Shown: positions 47,099 to 59,367 of the stretch, in pieces
How positions within the stretch are numbered: position 1 is the stretch's first letter
Layout: each line of letters begins with the position of its first letter
Source of the DNA: Dryomyza anilis
Lineage: Eukaryota; Arthropoda; Insecta; Diptera; Dryomyzidae
Direction of reading: 5' to 3'
Assembly: GCA_951804985.1 (NCBI GenBank)
Contig: OX638132.1
Coordinates: 44,368,791-44,432,790, forward strand
DNA: 64,000 nt
Notes under the pieces: model-generated
What the model was told of the DNA's origin: nothing
What the model saw: only the letters and a program-made list of their open reading frames with translations
The model's database searches: none
Made by a program: the position numbers and the translations under genes

Positions 47099-49190
47099 TT
47101 TGGGGGCTCAGCCGGAATGGACATAGACAAAGCCAAAAATATAGAAAAGTGAAGTGCATGGAAAAGTTTAAAGCATGAAGAAAATTTAAAGATATCGTGA
47201 AAAGAAGAAATATTTGATAATAAGTACAGAAAACAATAAAGTAGCATCAACTACAAATTATTCGCTAACTGTACCAACAACAGAACGTTGTGGCATCATT
47301 GTAAATAGTGGCATCAACTACAAAACTACAAATGAAACTACAAATAAAGACTAGAATAGGATAGAACGAAAGCAATAAACATCGAGGAGTAATATTATAC
47401 TTGCGAAAAACGAAGGAGGAATAACATTACATTCAAGATAGAAATAGTGAAGTTTGCTAAATATAGTGAAGTCAAGAAGAACAGTGAAGTTAGTGAAGGA
47501 CAAACATACTACAAGCGAAAACTAGAACGAGAGGTAAGCTTACGAAAGCGAAGAAGAAACAGAGAAACATTGCGAAAACGAAGCATCGAAGGAAGAGGAT
47601 AATCGCAGTCAAAAGAAGTCGTGAAGATCAGTGAAGATAGAGAAGACAATAGTTTGCAAAATATAGCGATGTCAAGAACAGTTAAGTTAAGCAAAAAATA
47701 GTAAAAACAATGCAGTAAAGAACACAAAATTAATAAAGCAGCTTGCTAAAACCGTGTGAAGTAGTGAAGAACAATCAAAGAATTGTGCAAATATAGTGAA
47801 GAAAAATAAGAGAATAGTGAAGAACAGTGAAAAAAAAAGCATTCAAAGAGAACAGTGAAGTTGTAAAGAACATTGAAGAAAAATTAAAGAAGTTAAAAAA
47901 AACAGTACACAAGTGTTGCACACTGAAGAACAATACGGAGAATATAAACAACATTTTAACAGAAGGATATAGCTAATAAACAGTGAGAAGAACTAAAATT
48001 TCAGTTAATTAAAATTTAATAAATTATAAATGTTTAAAACAGTAGTATGTAGCATTAACTACGAAACTACAAATTAAAAAGTCTAACGAAAGCATAGAGA
48101 AAAAGTGAAAAGCGCAAAGTTAAACAAAAACAAGCAAACAAGAAGAAGTAAAAACAACAAAACTACTAAACAGAAACGTTTAGTGAGCAAGGAAAGAGAG
48201 TGAAACAAAACAGTACAAAGGAACAGAGGAAAGACGTGAAATAACTATAAAGTATAAAACAAACTGCGAAATAAAGTGTGCAAAGAAGAAGAACGCGAAG
48301 AATATTTCAGCAAAATATTAAATAACATTGAACAAAAATAGTGATAGAAACAATAAACAACAGCAGTGAAAATAATAACAAAGAATCAAATAAGAACATC
48401 AATAAACAATAACAAGCTGTGACAAGAATTAAAATTATAGAAATCAAACAACTACGCAGTGAGACAATCTACAACATTGAGATATAAAAGCAACAATGCC
48501 AAATTAAAATAGAAGAAAAATCAACAGTGAAACTGATACAACAATCAGAAGCATAAGTGTTACAATATTAATCGACATCCAGAAAAAAGTGATTTAAATC
48601 ATTGAATGTTAAACAACGATTAAGAAAAACAGTTAAAATGTTTAGAATATATTTAAAAACAAATTTTAAACATAAAACAACAAAAATGGCAACAGATGAA
48701 ACTTTGTGAAAAGAGTTTAAAACAAAACCAGTGAATTAAATAAAAATTTTAACGATTAAACAAATATTTGACAATTGTAACTACGGTAATTGAAGGAAAT
48801 AGTAAACGCAACAGGATAAAAACAGCAAGAACGCATACGCCTCCGATTATAGCAAAGCCATCAAGCAACGCAATCGACCAGCGCAGTTGCAGAGAACAGC
48901 AGAACGAAAAATCAGAAACAGATAAAGGAAGCAGAGAAAAAATTGCAAACGTAGCATAGTGTATGCAGCGCATGAATTGATGACAGTGGCGTGTGTGAGC
49001 AGGGGTGTTGGTGAGCTGTGGAGTTTTTGAGAAAACTTTTAAATTATAATACCTTTTAATTTATGTACAATTAAATTGTATTTAACTAAATTAATTTTTA
49101 TAGTTTCTTAATCACTAAATTATTAAACAAATTATAATATTAAATTATATTACTAATTATATTATAAAATAAAAGAAATTGTTATTCGAA
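47099..49190 (+). other. long A-rich leader of an LTR element
   Basis: About 2.1 kb, very rich in A on the plus strand, with many loose GTGAAGAACAGTGAAG words and no frame longer than about 70 codons. It lies between primer-binding site and gag, so it is read as untranslated leader. Confidence 0.6.
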
Positions 49191-49784
49191 ATGGACTTGA
49201 TTGAGGTTTTAGCATTGACTGTGGACGGGTTGAAAGCGAAGTTAGAGGAGGCGGGGTTATTGTTGACAGGACGTAAAGCAGAACTGCAAGATAGATTGCT
49301 CAACCACTTAGGTCTGACGAGAGAGGATGAAAATGAGTCGCAGTATGATGACGCAGATTCAGTGGCAGCGCGTAACGCGATAGTAGAGAGGTCCACCTTT
49401 AGATTGAGAGATATTCAAGATTCGCTATCCTCATTCTCAGGTTCAGGACATCCGGATGTTCCACAGTGGCTGCAGGAATTTGTACGATGGAATGAGCTGC
49501 AGATGTATATTTATGCGAAGCAACTGCTGAATGGAGCAGCGAAGATTTTTGTCAGAATCCAAACTAAAATTAATGATTGGCCATCACTCAAAGCAGCGCG
49601 TAAGATGGAATTTGGCACCAGACTATCAGCAATTGAAGTACACAGATTGCTGCGCAATCGACGCAAGAAGCCAATGGAAACGTTCAGAGAGTATCTGTAT
49701 AGTTTCCTAGAGATTGGAAGCTCTGTTGATTTAGACGATGAGACCCTAATCGAATTATCGATGGCATCCCTGATTCAGGGCTAA
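49191..49784 (+). CDS. LTR-element gag with N-terminal SAP domain
   Basis: Start taken at the ATG 49191 (MDLIEVLALTVDGLKAKLEE), 198 codons. Residues about 8-42 (LTVDGLKAKLEEAGLLLTGR, KAELQDRLLNHLGL) form a SAP-type helix-extended loop-helix, a DNA-binding motif. The gag core follows: HPDVPQWLQEFVRWNELQMY, AKQLLNGAAKIFV, WPSLKAARKMEFG, AIEVHRLLRNRRKKPMETFR. Gag assembles the particle; a SAP domain could tether it to chromatin. The frame ends at a stop/frameshift; the continuation (GIPDSGLNKGILDEL) lies in another frame. Confidence 0.85.
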   Translation: MDLIEVLALTVDGLKAKLEEAGLLLTGRKAELQDRLLNHLGLTREDENESQYDDADSVAARNAIVERSTFRLRDIQDSLSSFSGSGHPDVPQWLQEFVRWNELQMYIYAKQLLNGAAKIFVRIQTKINDWPSLKAARKMEFGTRLSAIEVHRLLRNRRKKPMETFREYLYSFLEIGSSVDLDDETLIELSMASLIQG

Positions 49785-50066
49785 ATAAAGGTATTTTAGA
49801 TGAGCTAAAAGGAAACTTTAATGTGTATGAAAAGTTTCGATACCAAACTCCGCAATCATCAAACTCGAGAGGTAATCAGCCAACTGCAGTGCAGAAATTA
49901 TAACTGGACAAAACGTTCAGCAAGATCGAGCAGAAAGTGAGAAGAGATGTTTTAAATGTGGAGGTAAAAATCATATTGCCAGAGATTGTCCAGCAGCAGG
50001 CTACAAATGTTTCAAATGTCGCCAGACAGGGCATCGTTCATTTGAAAATAAATCACAGAAGACAAT
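49785..50066 (+). pseudogene. gag C-terminus with two zinc knuckles
   Basis: In a shifted frame near 49945-50040: CFKCGGKNHIARDC, then CFKCRQTGHRSFE. The second knuckle has lost its last Cys. A stop precedes them near 49897. Confidence 0.75.
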
Positions 50067-50477
50067 ATGAAAAATGATGGAAGAAACGTACATGTGTCGA
50101 CTGAAAAGGAAGATGCAATAAATTATACTCAGATGTCGAAATGTAATCGTATTTTTAAAATAATACAAATTAAGAATACTAAAATATCAACTTTAATTGA
50201 TACTGGCAGTGATAACTGTGTGATAAGGCACGATATTTTTAAGAAGCTGGGTAACGTTGTTTTAAATCCGAAAATAAAATGTTTGATTGGAATTGGTCAG
50301 ATGGAGATAAATACACTTGGAAATTTTACAGTACCGGTGAAGTCGATGGAATTATGTTAGAGATAAACTTTCACGTGGCAAGAGAGAACGATATTTCGTA
50401 TTCTGTTGTAATAGGAAACGATATTCTGACTCAGGTTAATATGCATACTAGTGCTGAGGTGCGAAATTTTTTATAAA
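50067..50477 (+). pseudogene. retroviral-type aspartic protease
   Basis: The open frame 50067-50360 contains KISTLIDTGSDNCVIRHDIF, with the DTGS catalytic site, and CLIGIGQMEINTLGNFTVPV. A frameshift near 50340 moves the rest (INFHVAREN, VVIGNDIL) to another frame. The protease would cut the gag-pol polyprotein as a dimer. The region downstream lacks RT, RNase H and integrase. Confidence 0.85.
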
Positions 50478-50699
50478 ACCGCAAAATAAAATAGAAACAG
50501 AAAGAAACAACGAGAAACAAGTGCATGTCGAATGAGTACGTGAATGCAGAGAGATGAATATAAACAGAAATAACATGGATTTCTGGACCGAAACAGAAAT
50601 CAACGTATTTTAGATCGTGCAACTTCGTTAAAAATCGTAACCATCGTCGCTACACTGAGGGAAAGATAGAATATGAAGAAGGAACTATATTGCCGAACA

Positions 50700-50925
50700 T
50701 CGTAACGCAGAATGTGAAAAAGAAACAGCACTACACATTCGGGTCGAATGCGTCGCAGGATGGCCGAATGTGGGATTTGAAAAGACGGATATACTTTTGA
50801 ATTTAGACCAAGTACGCGACGAAATTGAACAAACGGACGAAGCACAAACAAACTTGACGAAGCATCTATTAAAATTAAAGCTAGACAAAAAACGGACGAC
50901 AGAGTTGAATTGTGAAGAATTAATA
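50700..50925 (+). pseudogene. C-terminal polyprotein scrap running into the LTR
   Basis: The plus frame reads VAGWPNVGFEKTDILLNLDQ, then VRDEIEQTDEAQTNLTKHLL, and continues into the LTR as KLDKKRTTELNCEELI before a stop. An open frame that crosses into the 3' LTR is usual for some LTR elements. Which protein this is (pol end or third ORF) is not clear. Confidence 0.45.
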
Positions 50926-51035
50926 TAAAACTTAACTTAAAAATATAATTTAAAACTGTAAATAAACTAAACTAACTATTTTTAAAATAATTGCTAAATG
51001 AAATAAAACAACGAGAAAAACTTTATTATTATTTG
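50873..51035 (+). repeat. 3' LTR portion
   Basis: Copy of 46930-47098, ending in the ATTTGAGGGAATAAATCT region. Upstream LTR sequence (U3) is absent, so the LTR pair is unequal through deletion or a misjudged boundary. Confidence 0.65.
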
Positions 51036-52073
51036 AGGGAATAAATCTCTTTGTTGGTTTGTTTATTTGTTCAGCTTCTCCGTCTAAACGAGTGATCCGA
51101 TTTGCTTGAAATTTTTACCACAGATAGAGTAGGGTCTCGAAGGAATGATAGGCTATATATGGGCGGGATTGGACAAATGGGCGTGGCACCAACGACACCT
51201 CTAAACTTTCAAAACGATATAACTTGGCACTTACAGCAGCTACAAACATGAAACAAAAAACTCAAATACAAAAATCACCACACAAAAATTCACCACACTT
51301 AAATTCACCACACTAAAACTCACCACACTAAAACTTACCACACTGAAATTCACCACACTAAAACTCACCACACTTAAATTCACCACATTAAAACTCACCA
51401 CACTAAAACTCACCACACTAAAATTCACCACACTAAAATTCACCACACTCAAACTCACCACACTAAAACTTACCACACTGAAATTCACCACACTAAAATT
51501 CACCACACTCAAACTAACAACAATGAAATTCACCACACTAAAACTCACCAAACTCAAATTCACCACACTAAAACTCACCACACCCAAATTCTCCACACTA
51601 AAACTCACCACATTAAAACTCACCACACTAAAACTCACCACACTAAAACTCACCACACTCAAATTCACCACACTAAAACTCACCACACCTAAATTCACCA
51701 CACTAAAACTCACCACATAAAAATTCACCACAATAAAATTCACCACAATAAAACTCCCCACCGCAAAAACTACCACACCTAAACTCACCACACCGAAACT
51801 ACTGGGAAAAACGGAGAAGAATTCTACGGGAAAGAATTCCACCGAGAAAATGTCTACCGGGAAGAATACTACGGGAAAGCATTCTATAGGGAAGAATTTA
51901 CGGGGAATATTTCTACTAACAAAATTATACGAGGAAGCACAGTCTGAGAATGAATTGTCTATGAGAAAAGCTGTTTTAGCGGAGATTATTTTTGTTTTGT
52001 TTACTATATTAATAAAATTTCTCCATATCTTTACATTCACAAAATCTTTTCACGAGTCGTGCACGGGTCCAGC

Positions 52074-52135
<62 letters not shown>
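51036..52135 (-). mobile_element. mini-me-like element with minisatellite, inverted
   Basis: Reverse of 40943-43612: the GGGCGGGATTGGACAAA block near 51160, the CACCACACTAAAACT array (51276-51800), GGGAAGAATTCTAC units (51800-51930), then CGAGTCGTGCACGGGTCCAG (core) and a (TA)n tract (52077-52133). It abuts the 3' LTR of the preceding element. Confidence 0.7.
51276..51800 (-). repeat. 15-bp minisatellite, about 35 units, inverted
   Basis: Same unit as 41313-43238 and in the same orientation relative to the mini-me core, but a quarter of the length. The 266-codon Ser-Val-Val frame here is a by-product. Confidence 0.9.
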
Positions 52136-52137
<2 letters not shown>

Positions 52138-53118
52138 ACTATAATAAAGAGAAAAAATCTTATACAATTCGCGGTTTTGACTACCCAGTTTTTTCTATTC
52201 CGTAACATTTTAAGAAAATATCCTTTGTTGAGAATATTAAAAAAAAAATTTTTTTAGATTTTTGTAGTCTTTTTTGCATTATTATTAGCATTTAGAATCT
52301 AATAATAAAAAAAAAATAATAGTGTATTATAAAAAATATTATTTCATTGGAAAAAAACAAATATATTTCAAATAATTCAATATAAGTATATATTATTTAT
52401 TAAACGGGATCTATAATTCTATGTATCCATTTATTTATTTGTCGATTTGACTATTGGGCGTTCTTGCGCTGTACAATTTTAAGGTCTTTTCTTTTTTTTT
52501 TGAAAAGAATCTGGTCACACGCACACAATTACACATTACGAGCAGCGTAATGACGATTTTATCGTCATTTTTACGATTAAACCATAGGTCACAACACAAA
52601 TTAATTCAACACGTACAGCTCAACTGGTGAGAATTCGGTCTAGGTTTTTTTAGAACTGTTTATTCAGCCCAATTCTTAATAAATATTCCCATAAATATTT
52701 GGGAGAAATAATTTCGGAGAAAAAAGCTTTGGACGTAAATTCAATACAAATATATGGGAGTATTTATTTAGAATTATTTACTACTTTTCAATTGCCATTG
52801 TAGAACATTTTTGAAATTGTGAATGAAACGAAAGCTTCTGGAAGTTTTTTTCAAGCATTAAGCGGTTAAACTAATCTAAAGCTTTTCTTATATTACACAA
52901 GTTTTGTTGCGGATTTCACGTGTCTATCAAATTCATCGGAAAATGGGGAATAGAAATTCTCAAAAAATAAAAATGTATGTATATCAAAGTATAAAACCAG
53001 CACGCTTTGACGGTAGAAACATATAAAGGATACTTTCCAAAGATTTTTTTTGTATATATTATTTATTTAATTATTGAAGCCTCTCTATTATAGAGTATTC
53101 AAATGTTAATAACTAGAG
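52136..53118. other. no gene; weak SINE tail near 52612-52668
   Basis: ACACGTACAGCTCAACTGGT, GAGAATTCGGTCTAGG and TAGAACTGT follow the order of the SINE 3' part. Otherwise AT-rich and unassigned. Confidence 0.4.
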
Positions 53119-53401
53119 ATGGGCAAAGTTGCTACTTTTCAATCTCTGTTACTAACTGTTTCTGCTACTTTTGAATAACAGTTAAAAATAGCTGTTATTC
53201 AAATAACAGTTATTTTTTTATCATCGATGCTTTTTTATTCATAGTTGATTTTCGATTTTCGCTACAATATAAAATATTGATACCTATTGCAATTTACTTC
53301 TTTTTATTCAAATATTTAAACGTTTTGACCTGTTTGATGTCCTAGAACACAACCCTCTAGCTCCATCACAAAATTCAAAAAGTTGATAAATGATAATACA
53401 C

Positions 53402-53956
53402 AACCAGTTGGGAAGGTTAGATCACATGGGAAATTTTAAAGTAGGTGTAATTATGATAGTTAGGATTATCAAAATTATAGTCGGTCTAAGCCGACTATAA
53501 ATACCCTACACATATGTGTGGTTACCATTCAAAGTGATATATAGGTCACCAGGGTATACGAATCCTGAAAATAACTACAAACATTCAATCGCTGAAGAAT
53601 TTCCATTCATTTGATACCCATATTTACAAATGGGTAGGTGTACCGAATTTCGATTTTTTTTTTAATGAACCACAGGTCTTTTTGCCGGAAAACATTATTA
53701 TAATGTATTTGAGCATGATATCAATATATATTTGACCAAAAAAGTTTATCTAAGCACGTATACATAAAAATTGATCTTTATATGTACATTTTATATGAGG
53801 TATTTGAACATAAGTGGTCGGATCATAGGTCACAATGGACCGATCTCGCCAATTTTTTCGCACATACAGCGTAGATATATTAGTAATCTAAGTTATAAGT
53901 TTCATTTATCTAGCTCTTCAATTTTAAAAGTAGTAGGGATTTCAACAGACAGACAG

Positions 53957-54002
<46 letters not shown>

Positions 54003-54164
54003 GGACAGACAGACGGACAGACGGACATCGCTAAATCGACTCAGGAGGTCATGCTGATCAAGAATATATATACTATTCCATACCGGAGATGCTTCCTTCT
54101 GGGTGTTACAAACGGCGTACCAAACTGAATATACCCTTTCACTCTTAGTGTAGGGTATAAAAAT
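53402..54164 (+). repeat. dispersed (RGAC)n repeat, copy 4
   Basis: Full copy of the repeat at 18268-18925 with a longer ACAGACAGACAG tract (53943-54026). It lies inside sequence that starts with TAGAGATGGGCAAAG (53115), a hAT-like end whose partner I did not find. Confidence 0.8.
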
Positions 54165-54189
54165 GGTACAAATTTCTTAATAAATATTA

Positions 54190-56650
54190 TTTATTGCAAA
54201 TATTCAAAAAATAAATCACAGTAGCAGTTCAGCAGTTATTCAAGTATTTCAATTCGAATTTTCATTCGAATAATAAATACAGATATTGGTAATTGCCTGT
54301 TTTTCGAATTTTCACAGCTACACCCAGAAAAAAATTCCATCAAATCCAGTTAAAATTGGTTAATAGGACAATTATTGATATAATAGTATACAAAAAATGT
54401 GATGGTATTTTGTAGTATTTAATGGTAATTTCAGATGAAAATAAATAATAATATATCCTATTGGCTATTTTTAATTGTAAAAAAAACTATTATTTATATA
54501 GTATTTTTCCTGGGTGTACTGGAGTAATTGTTATTTTCTTTTGAATAACAGGCTGTTCTTTTCCATCGAATAATAACTACTGTGATTGGTATTTTTATTA
54601 GCCTGTTATTGTGAATATCTTTGTTGTATATCAGTAGATGTGATTCTCAGCTACTAGAATATTTACATACACACACAAAATTCCTTTGGTAATATAAACA
54701 AAAATCTGGTCTAAAATGACAAATATTTGTTAATATACGGTCAACTAAAAATATTTGTTTTATTTACAAATATTTAAAATTCCATGATTTCATTGTTATA
54801 TTAACAAATTTCTTTAATAAAGTACTTCTGTTCCATTAACAAAGTGAACTTATATAATAAACGAATTAATTTTGTTAGATGAACAAATATATTCTGTTCG
54901 ACGAACAAATTCATTATATTCCATAAACAAATTTATTTTGTTAGAAAAATATTTTTTTTAGCCTTTATAATAAGGAGAAAAACTAGTATGTCAATTTTCC
55001 TCCTATTATTAATCACATTATCCATAACAAGGAGTTTAGATGTGGTTAAAATTATTTAATACAAGTTAATTGAACTGCTTTTTTCCATGTTTTTTTTGTT
55101 ATAATTATAATACTTCTAATTTCATATTCTGTGATCAGAATTTACCAAAATTCGTGGCAAATGTGTTTTTTTCTCATTAAAGTCAAATATTTTTTTGAAA
55201 TTTATTATAGTACAAAATTAAGGCAATATATAAAATACTGTAGTTTCGTTGTTTTAAATCCGAAAGAAAATTGAATAGTACAATTTGAAAGGTAATTTGT
55301 TTACGAAAGTATGTTACACATTGCATTGGTGATAAGTGGTTCAAAGTACTGACAATTAACCAAACAGTATTACTTTTTAGAGTTGTAACGCCCGTCACAA
55401 AATAAATAGTAAAAGTTTATTTGCGAACTATTTTGCAAACCTACAACTGGGAAACTTTGTAAAAGTAAAGATTTTTGTCGTATCTATGCATTTATTATTC
55501 TCTTTGGTCTTAAAAATATTCCAGATGGTTGCTATATCCATCCAAAATATTGTAACGCCCGTCACAAATCGTCGCAAAACAAGAAAACTGGAAAATTATA
55601 TATTTGTTAATATGTGCATCAATAATCAATTATATTATTATTTAACCATAGAAAAAGTAGTAAATATTCCAAAATATTCAATAAGCACATTTAAAAAAGG
55701 GAAATTCTAAGCCTTACAAAAAAATCATAAAAAAATCCCAAAAAAAATTATTATTTTCGAAATGCGAAAAATATTTATGTAAGCTTGTGAAGGAAACGGA
55801 CTACAAATGATGCAGACAGAGTAGTTATTTAAAAGAATGGTAATATAATACATATTTTTTTTAGTTCTCCACATAAATTAGATGTCGACGGTGTGCCATA
55901 AAATAACGGTTTACCATTTGCCCTTCTTCATCAAAAAATTGCAATTCATAATTTGAATTTTCATGTATATTTGTATAGGATTCGAACAGGTAACGCCCGT
56001 CACAAAATATGTTACACCCGTCACAAGTTTTGGTACTTTATAAGTCAGTGATCAAAGTAACCATTTCAGAATTTTATTTTAGAGGGAAGAACTCCCATTA
56101 TTAATGAAATAATTGAGATATATTTAATTTCCATAGTCCGATTAGTTTAGCTAAAAGTTAATACTTTGTGGAGTAAACTCTGTTTTTTTTTTTAAAGTAC
56201 GTGTAACACTCGTCACATCATTTAACTCAAATTTGTAGAAAGATATAGGACCTATTGCAAATTTTTTTTATGCATGCATAAAGGACCATAAGATCTATCC
56301 TCTGCGTCTAAAAATATATCTATCCTTTTTTATTTATCAAATGAGAAGGTTTTTAATCGTACGAATGTAACGCCCGTCACAATGGAATGCCCCAAATGGG
56401 CTGTTAACATAACGAATATCCGTTTTGTTCATGTAACTGAATTATTTTGAATTGTTTGACAAATAATGATTTTGTTTTATTAACAAGTGTAAAACCATCT
56501 TTTTTGTTTAATACACAAATCAAAATTTGTAAGATTTACAAGTAGAGAAAAATGACTGTTACGGATAACAAAATTTTTGTGGGAAGAACAAAAAGATTTA
56601 AAAATCGTTGTTTAATAATAATTGTTACCAAAATATCGGCATATGCCTAT
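54190..56650. repeat. dispersed repeat, long copy, with nested element
   Basis: Outer part as in 28310-29510. The nested element starts ACACACAAAATTCC at 54670 and matches the short copy at 54700-55090 and 56395-56620. Between them (55105-56392) is 1.3 kb that the short copy lacks, carrying six copies of a 16-bp near-palindrome. Confidence 0.55.
55384..56381. repeat. six spaced copies of TGTAACGCCCGTCACA
   Basis: Positions 55384, 55551, 55989 (first base G), 56010 (TGTTACACCCGTCACA), 56202 (TGTAACACTCGTCACA) and 56366. The 16-mer is close to its own reverse complement (TGTGACGGGCGTTACA). Spacings are 167, 438, 21, 192 and 164 bp. It is GC-rich in otherwise very AT-rich DNA. No protein frame is shared by all copies. 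Confidence 0.85.
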
Positions 56651-57000
56651 TAATAACTGAACATTATAAATAATTCCACTTAAATAAATAAATTAAAAAA
56701 GTTTTGTGGTTACGATACTGTTTAGAAGAGGATTAGTATTTAATGTTTGTTCATTTTTGTATTTTATTTATTTTTATTTTATTTGTTGGTGAAGACGGTG
56801 TTTATTGTAGCGGTGAGTGCTAGAATAAAGGGGGAGAGCAGAGGGTTTTAAAATACCTTTGTACGCGAGTACTTTGTATTCCAGGCTTAGTGGATATCGA
56901 TAGTTAATAAGCCAATGTAGTGTATGTGCTTTTATTTAATGTGTGCTTTTATTTAATGTGTGCTTTTTTCTCCTCAGTATGTTTTCGCCATGTGAGTTAA
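56651..57000. other. nothing recognised; likely LINE 3' UTR at the right
   Basis: The last 100-200 bp may be the 3' UTR of the LINE that follows on the minus strand; no poly(A) run is obvious. Confidence 0.35.
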
Positions 57001-58044
57001 ATTCTTCTCTGATCAGTAGTAAATCCAGGTCTCTGTGAATATTTTCATTTCTGATTCAAGATTGCTTGAGCTTGCTGTACCAAGGTAGGTGACTTCATTA
57101 GATTGCGGGATTTTAATGTTATTAAGAGTAACTGTGGGACATATGCCTATTCTAAGTGCGAAGGTTACTTGTTTACACGTTTGTTCAATTATTTTATCTG
57201 CCAAGTCGACACCCATTTTTCTATAAGTCTCAATTACTCCTGCAAATTTGTGTATCATCGGCAAATGTTGACGTAGCGTTTGTTGGTATGTCACACGTGA
57301 ACAGAACATATAAAGTTGATCCTAGAACGCTTCCCTCAGGAACACCCACTTTGATTTCGTGTTCATCTGCAATATTTTCTGTATATCTTACCCTAAATAA
57401 TCTATTTGAAAGATACGATTCTAGAATCTGATGATAATTTTGCGGTAAGAGGCATTTTATTTTGTATAAAGGCCCTTGTGTCACACTCTATCAAATGCCT
57501 GATCTACTTCAAATGCCTGAGAAACTTCTCGTTTGTGATACGGTTCACTTGTCTATAGTGCCATGTTTCTCCCGGAAACCAAATTCAATTTTGGGATTTA
57601 TGTGGATGTGACTGCTGATGTATTTTTTTAATTTCTACCAATGGTTGAAGAAGTAAGTCTATTTTGAACTTCAGTCAATTTGGGTTGTTCTAATTTCAGT
57701 TATTGAAAATCGGGGCGGACAATAGACGGCTTACAACGTCAAGTCTGAACCACAACAGTTTATACAAATGGAAGTAGCTTGTATGAAGATTTTTAAATAT
57801 GGGTCTATGGCATGGTGTTTTATTCTATTACGAATAAAAATACCTGTCCCCCGTGTGCTTTACCATCTGGATAATATGTTTTATAGAATTTGTATCCAAG
57901 AATGTTAAAATTATATCTATCAGTTAGATGTGTTTCAGCAATAAGCATTACATCTATTTATTTTTCAAAAAAATAATTTTGAATTTCATGCTTGTGTTGA
58001 TTGACACTGTTTGCATTCCAGAGGCAAGTTGTAAAATAACTCAT
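57001..58044 (-). pseudogene. jockey-clade LINE, endonuclease and RT fragments
   Basis: Minus strand from an ATG at 58044: MSYFTTCLWNANSVNQHKHE, DVMLIAETHLTDRYNFNILG, YYPDGKAHGG, the start of the jockey-type endonuclease including the metal-binding Glu (AET). Sequence then jumps to RT: AFDRVWHKG-like remains near 57490, LYKIKCLLPQNYHQILESYL, VGVPEGSVLGSTLYVLFTCD, ATSTFADDTQICRSN (FADD pair), then VTLNNIKIPQSNEVTYLG and a tail near 57010. Deletions have removed most of the endonuclease and the RT fingers, and parts are out of frame with each other. Confidence 0.8.
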
Positions 58045-58718
58045 TTCTGAGCTAGAGGAACTTGGAACTATTGCACTGCCAGCAGTACCCGTACGCCAAA
58101 TTAAAAATTTAAATTATTATTTGATGCAGTAAGCTATTTTTGATTACTTTTGTGGGCTGATTCCAAAAATTTCCTTAGTTTTGTCCATTTGGCTCTTGTT
58201 TTTTAAATTTTATCACATTCTAAAATGTCCCAAACTTTTGCTTATCTTTTAATTTTTATTTTTCCAACAAAAGACAAGCTTGAAAATATCTTTTCATAAT
58301 TATATTCAGACAAAATTAATGGTGTGCGTACACAATTTCGTTATCGAGATATAGGTAAAGGAATTCAAAAAATTACATATTTTTTTAATTTAAAAAATCA
58401 TTACTTGGTGGAAAAACTTTGGTAACAATTACAAAATTATGTTTTCAGATATTAAATTAAAAATTTATAAAAAAAATTAAGTTTTATTGATGTTAAATTA
58501 AAGAAGGCTTAACATTATTGTTGCGTCAAGTAGCGTTGTTCTATGTCTAATACCGAAAAAACAATTTCATTATTGTCTTTTAATTGAATACTAAAAGTTA
58601 AAGAAGAGCATAATAATGGGACATTTCCATTGTTACTCATTTAAGAACTACCGGACTTGACAACGTGGCCAATTCTTAGCCATTAGGCGGCCAAGTCTTG
58701 GTGATTTAGTCGTCGCTC
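58045..58718. other. nothing recognised
   Basis: AT-rich; no gene-like frame. Confidence 0.4.
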
Positions 58719-58728
58719 AAGACTCGGC

Positions 58729-59007
58729 CAAACGTGATTTGCGTCGTTAGCTCCAGGTTGGTGAGTTGGACTGCGAGCCGAAAGGTTCCAGGTCCAGATT
58801 GGACTGGGGCTAACAACATCTTTTTCATAGAAACATTTTTCTATACTGCGCTACTTTTCGGCAATAAATGACAAACCTGCGAGAGTAAAACATATCCTTT
58901 GAAAAGCTGTAGGTCCCACCACTTTGAGTACAAATATAACACGCTCAGTAGTGAGAGAGCTCGGCCTAAGTTATTCAGGACTGCAGCGCCAAACTATTAT
59001 TATCATT
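58729..59007 (+). mobile_element. tRNA-derived SINE with 10-bp duplication
   Basis: Flanked by exact AAGACTCGGC (58719-58728, 59008-59017). The head is worn (GTTAGCTCCAGGTTGGTGAG) but GGACTGCGAGCCGAAAGGTT is clear; the body and the ATTATTATCATT tail follow 46614-46915. Confidence 0.85.
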
Positions 59008-59017
59008 AAGACTCGGC

Positions 59018-59352
59018 TAATGATGTTATGATTGAGAGAAATGGATAAACTTTTTTACTTGCGAGCATAATATATTTGTCTCCTTTTATTCCAATTTGCT
59101 ATATACTTTTTAAGCATAAAAAAAGCCAGTGTCATAACAGCTGCCAAGTCTTTATTCAAAAGTCTTCGCATAAGACTCGGCCAAAGTTTTGATGATTTTG
59201 ACTGGAAAAATGACGATTTTTTTGTGGGATTTTGAAGATTGTTTAGGTAAATCTTCTGACAACGCTGATTGCGAATGTGCTGGAGAGCTTTTAATGCTCA
59301 GCACTGAAAAAATGTTCTAGCAAAAACAACAGAGGATCTAAGCGCCCGACCT
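59018..59352. other. nothing recognised
   Basis: AT-rich; AAGACTCGGC recurs at 59163-59173, near a second weak match to the SINE flank. Confidence 0.4.
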
Positions 59353-59367
59353 TTTTTTGTGGAAATA

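Noticed and set aside
51240..52040. 266-codon minus frame as a gene
   Set aside because: Same minisatellite, inverted, plus parts of the mini-me-like element.
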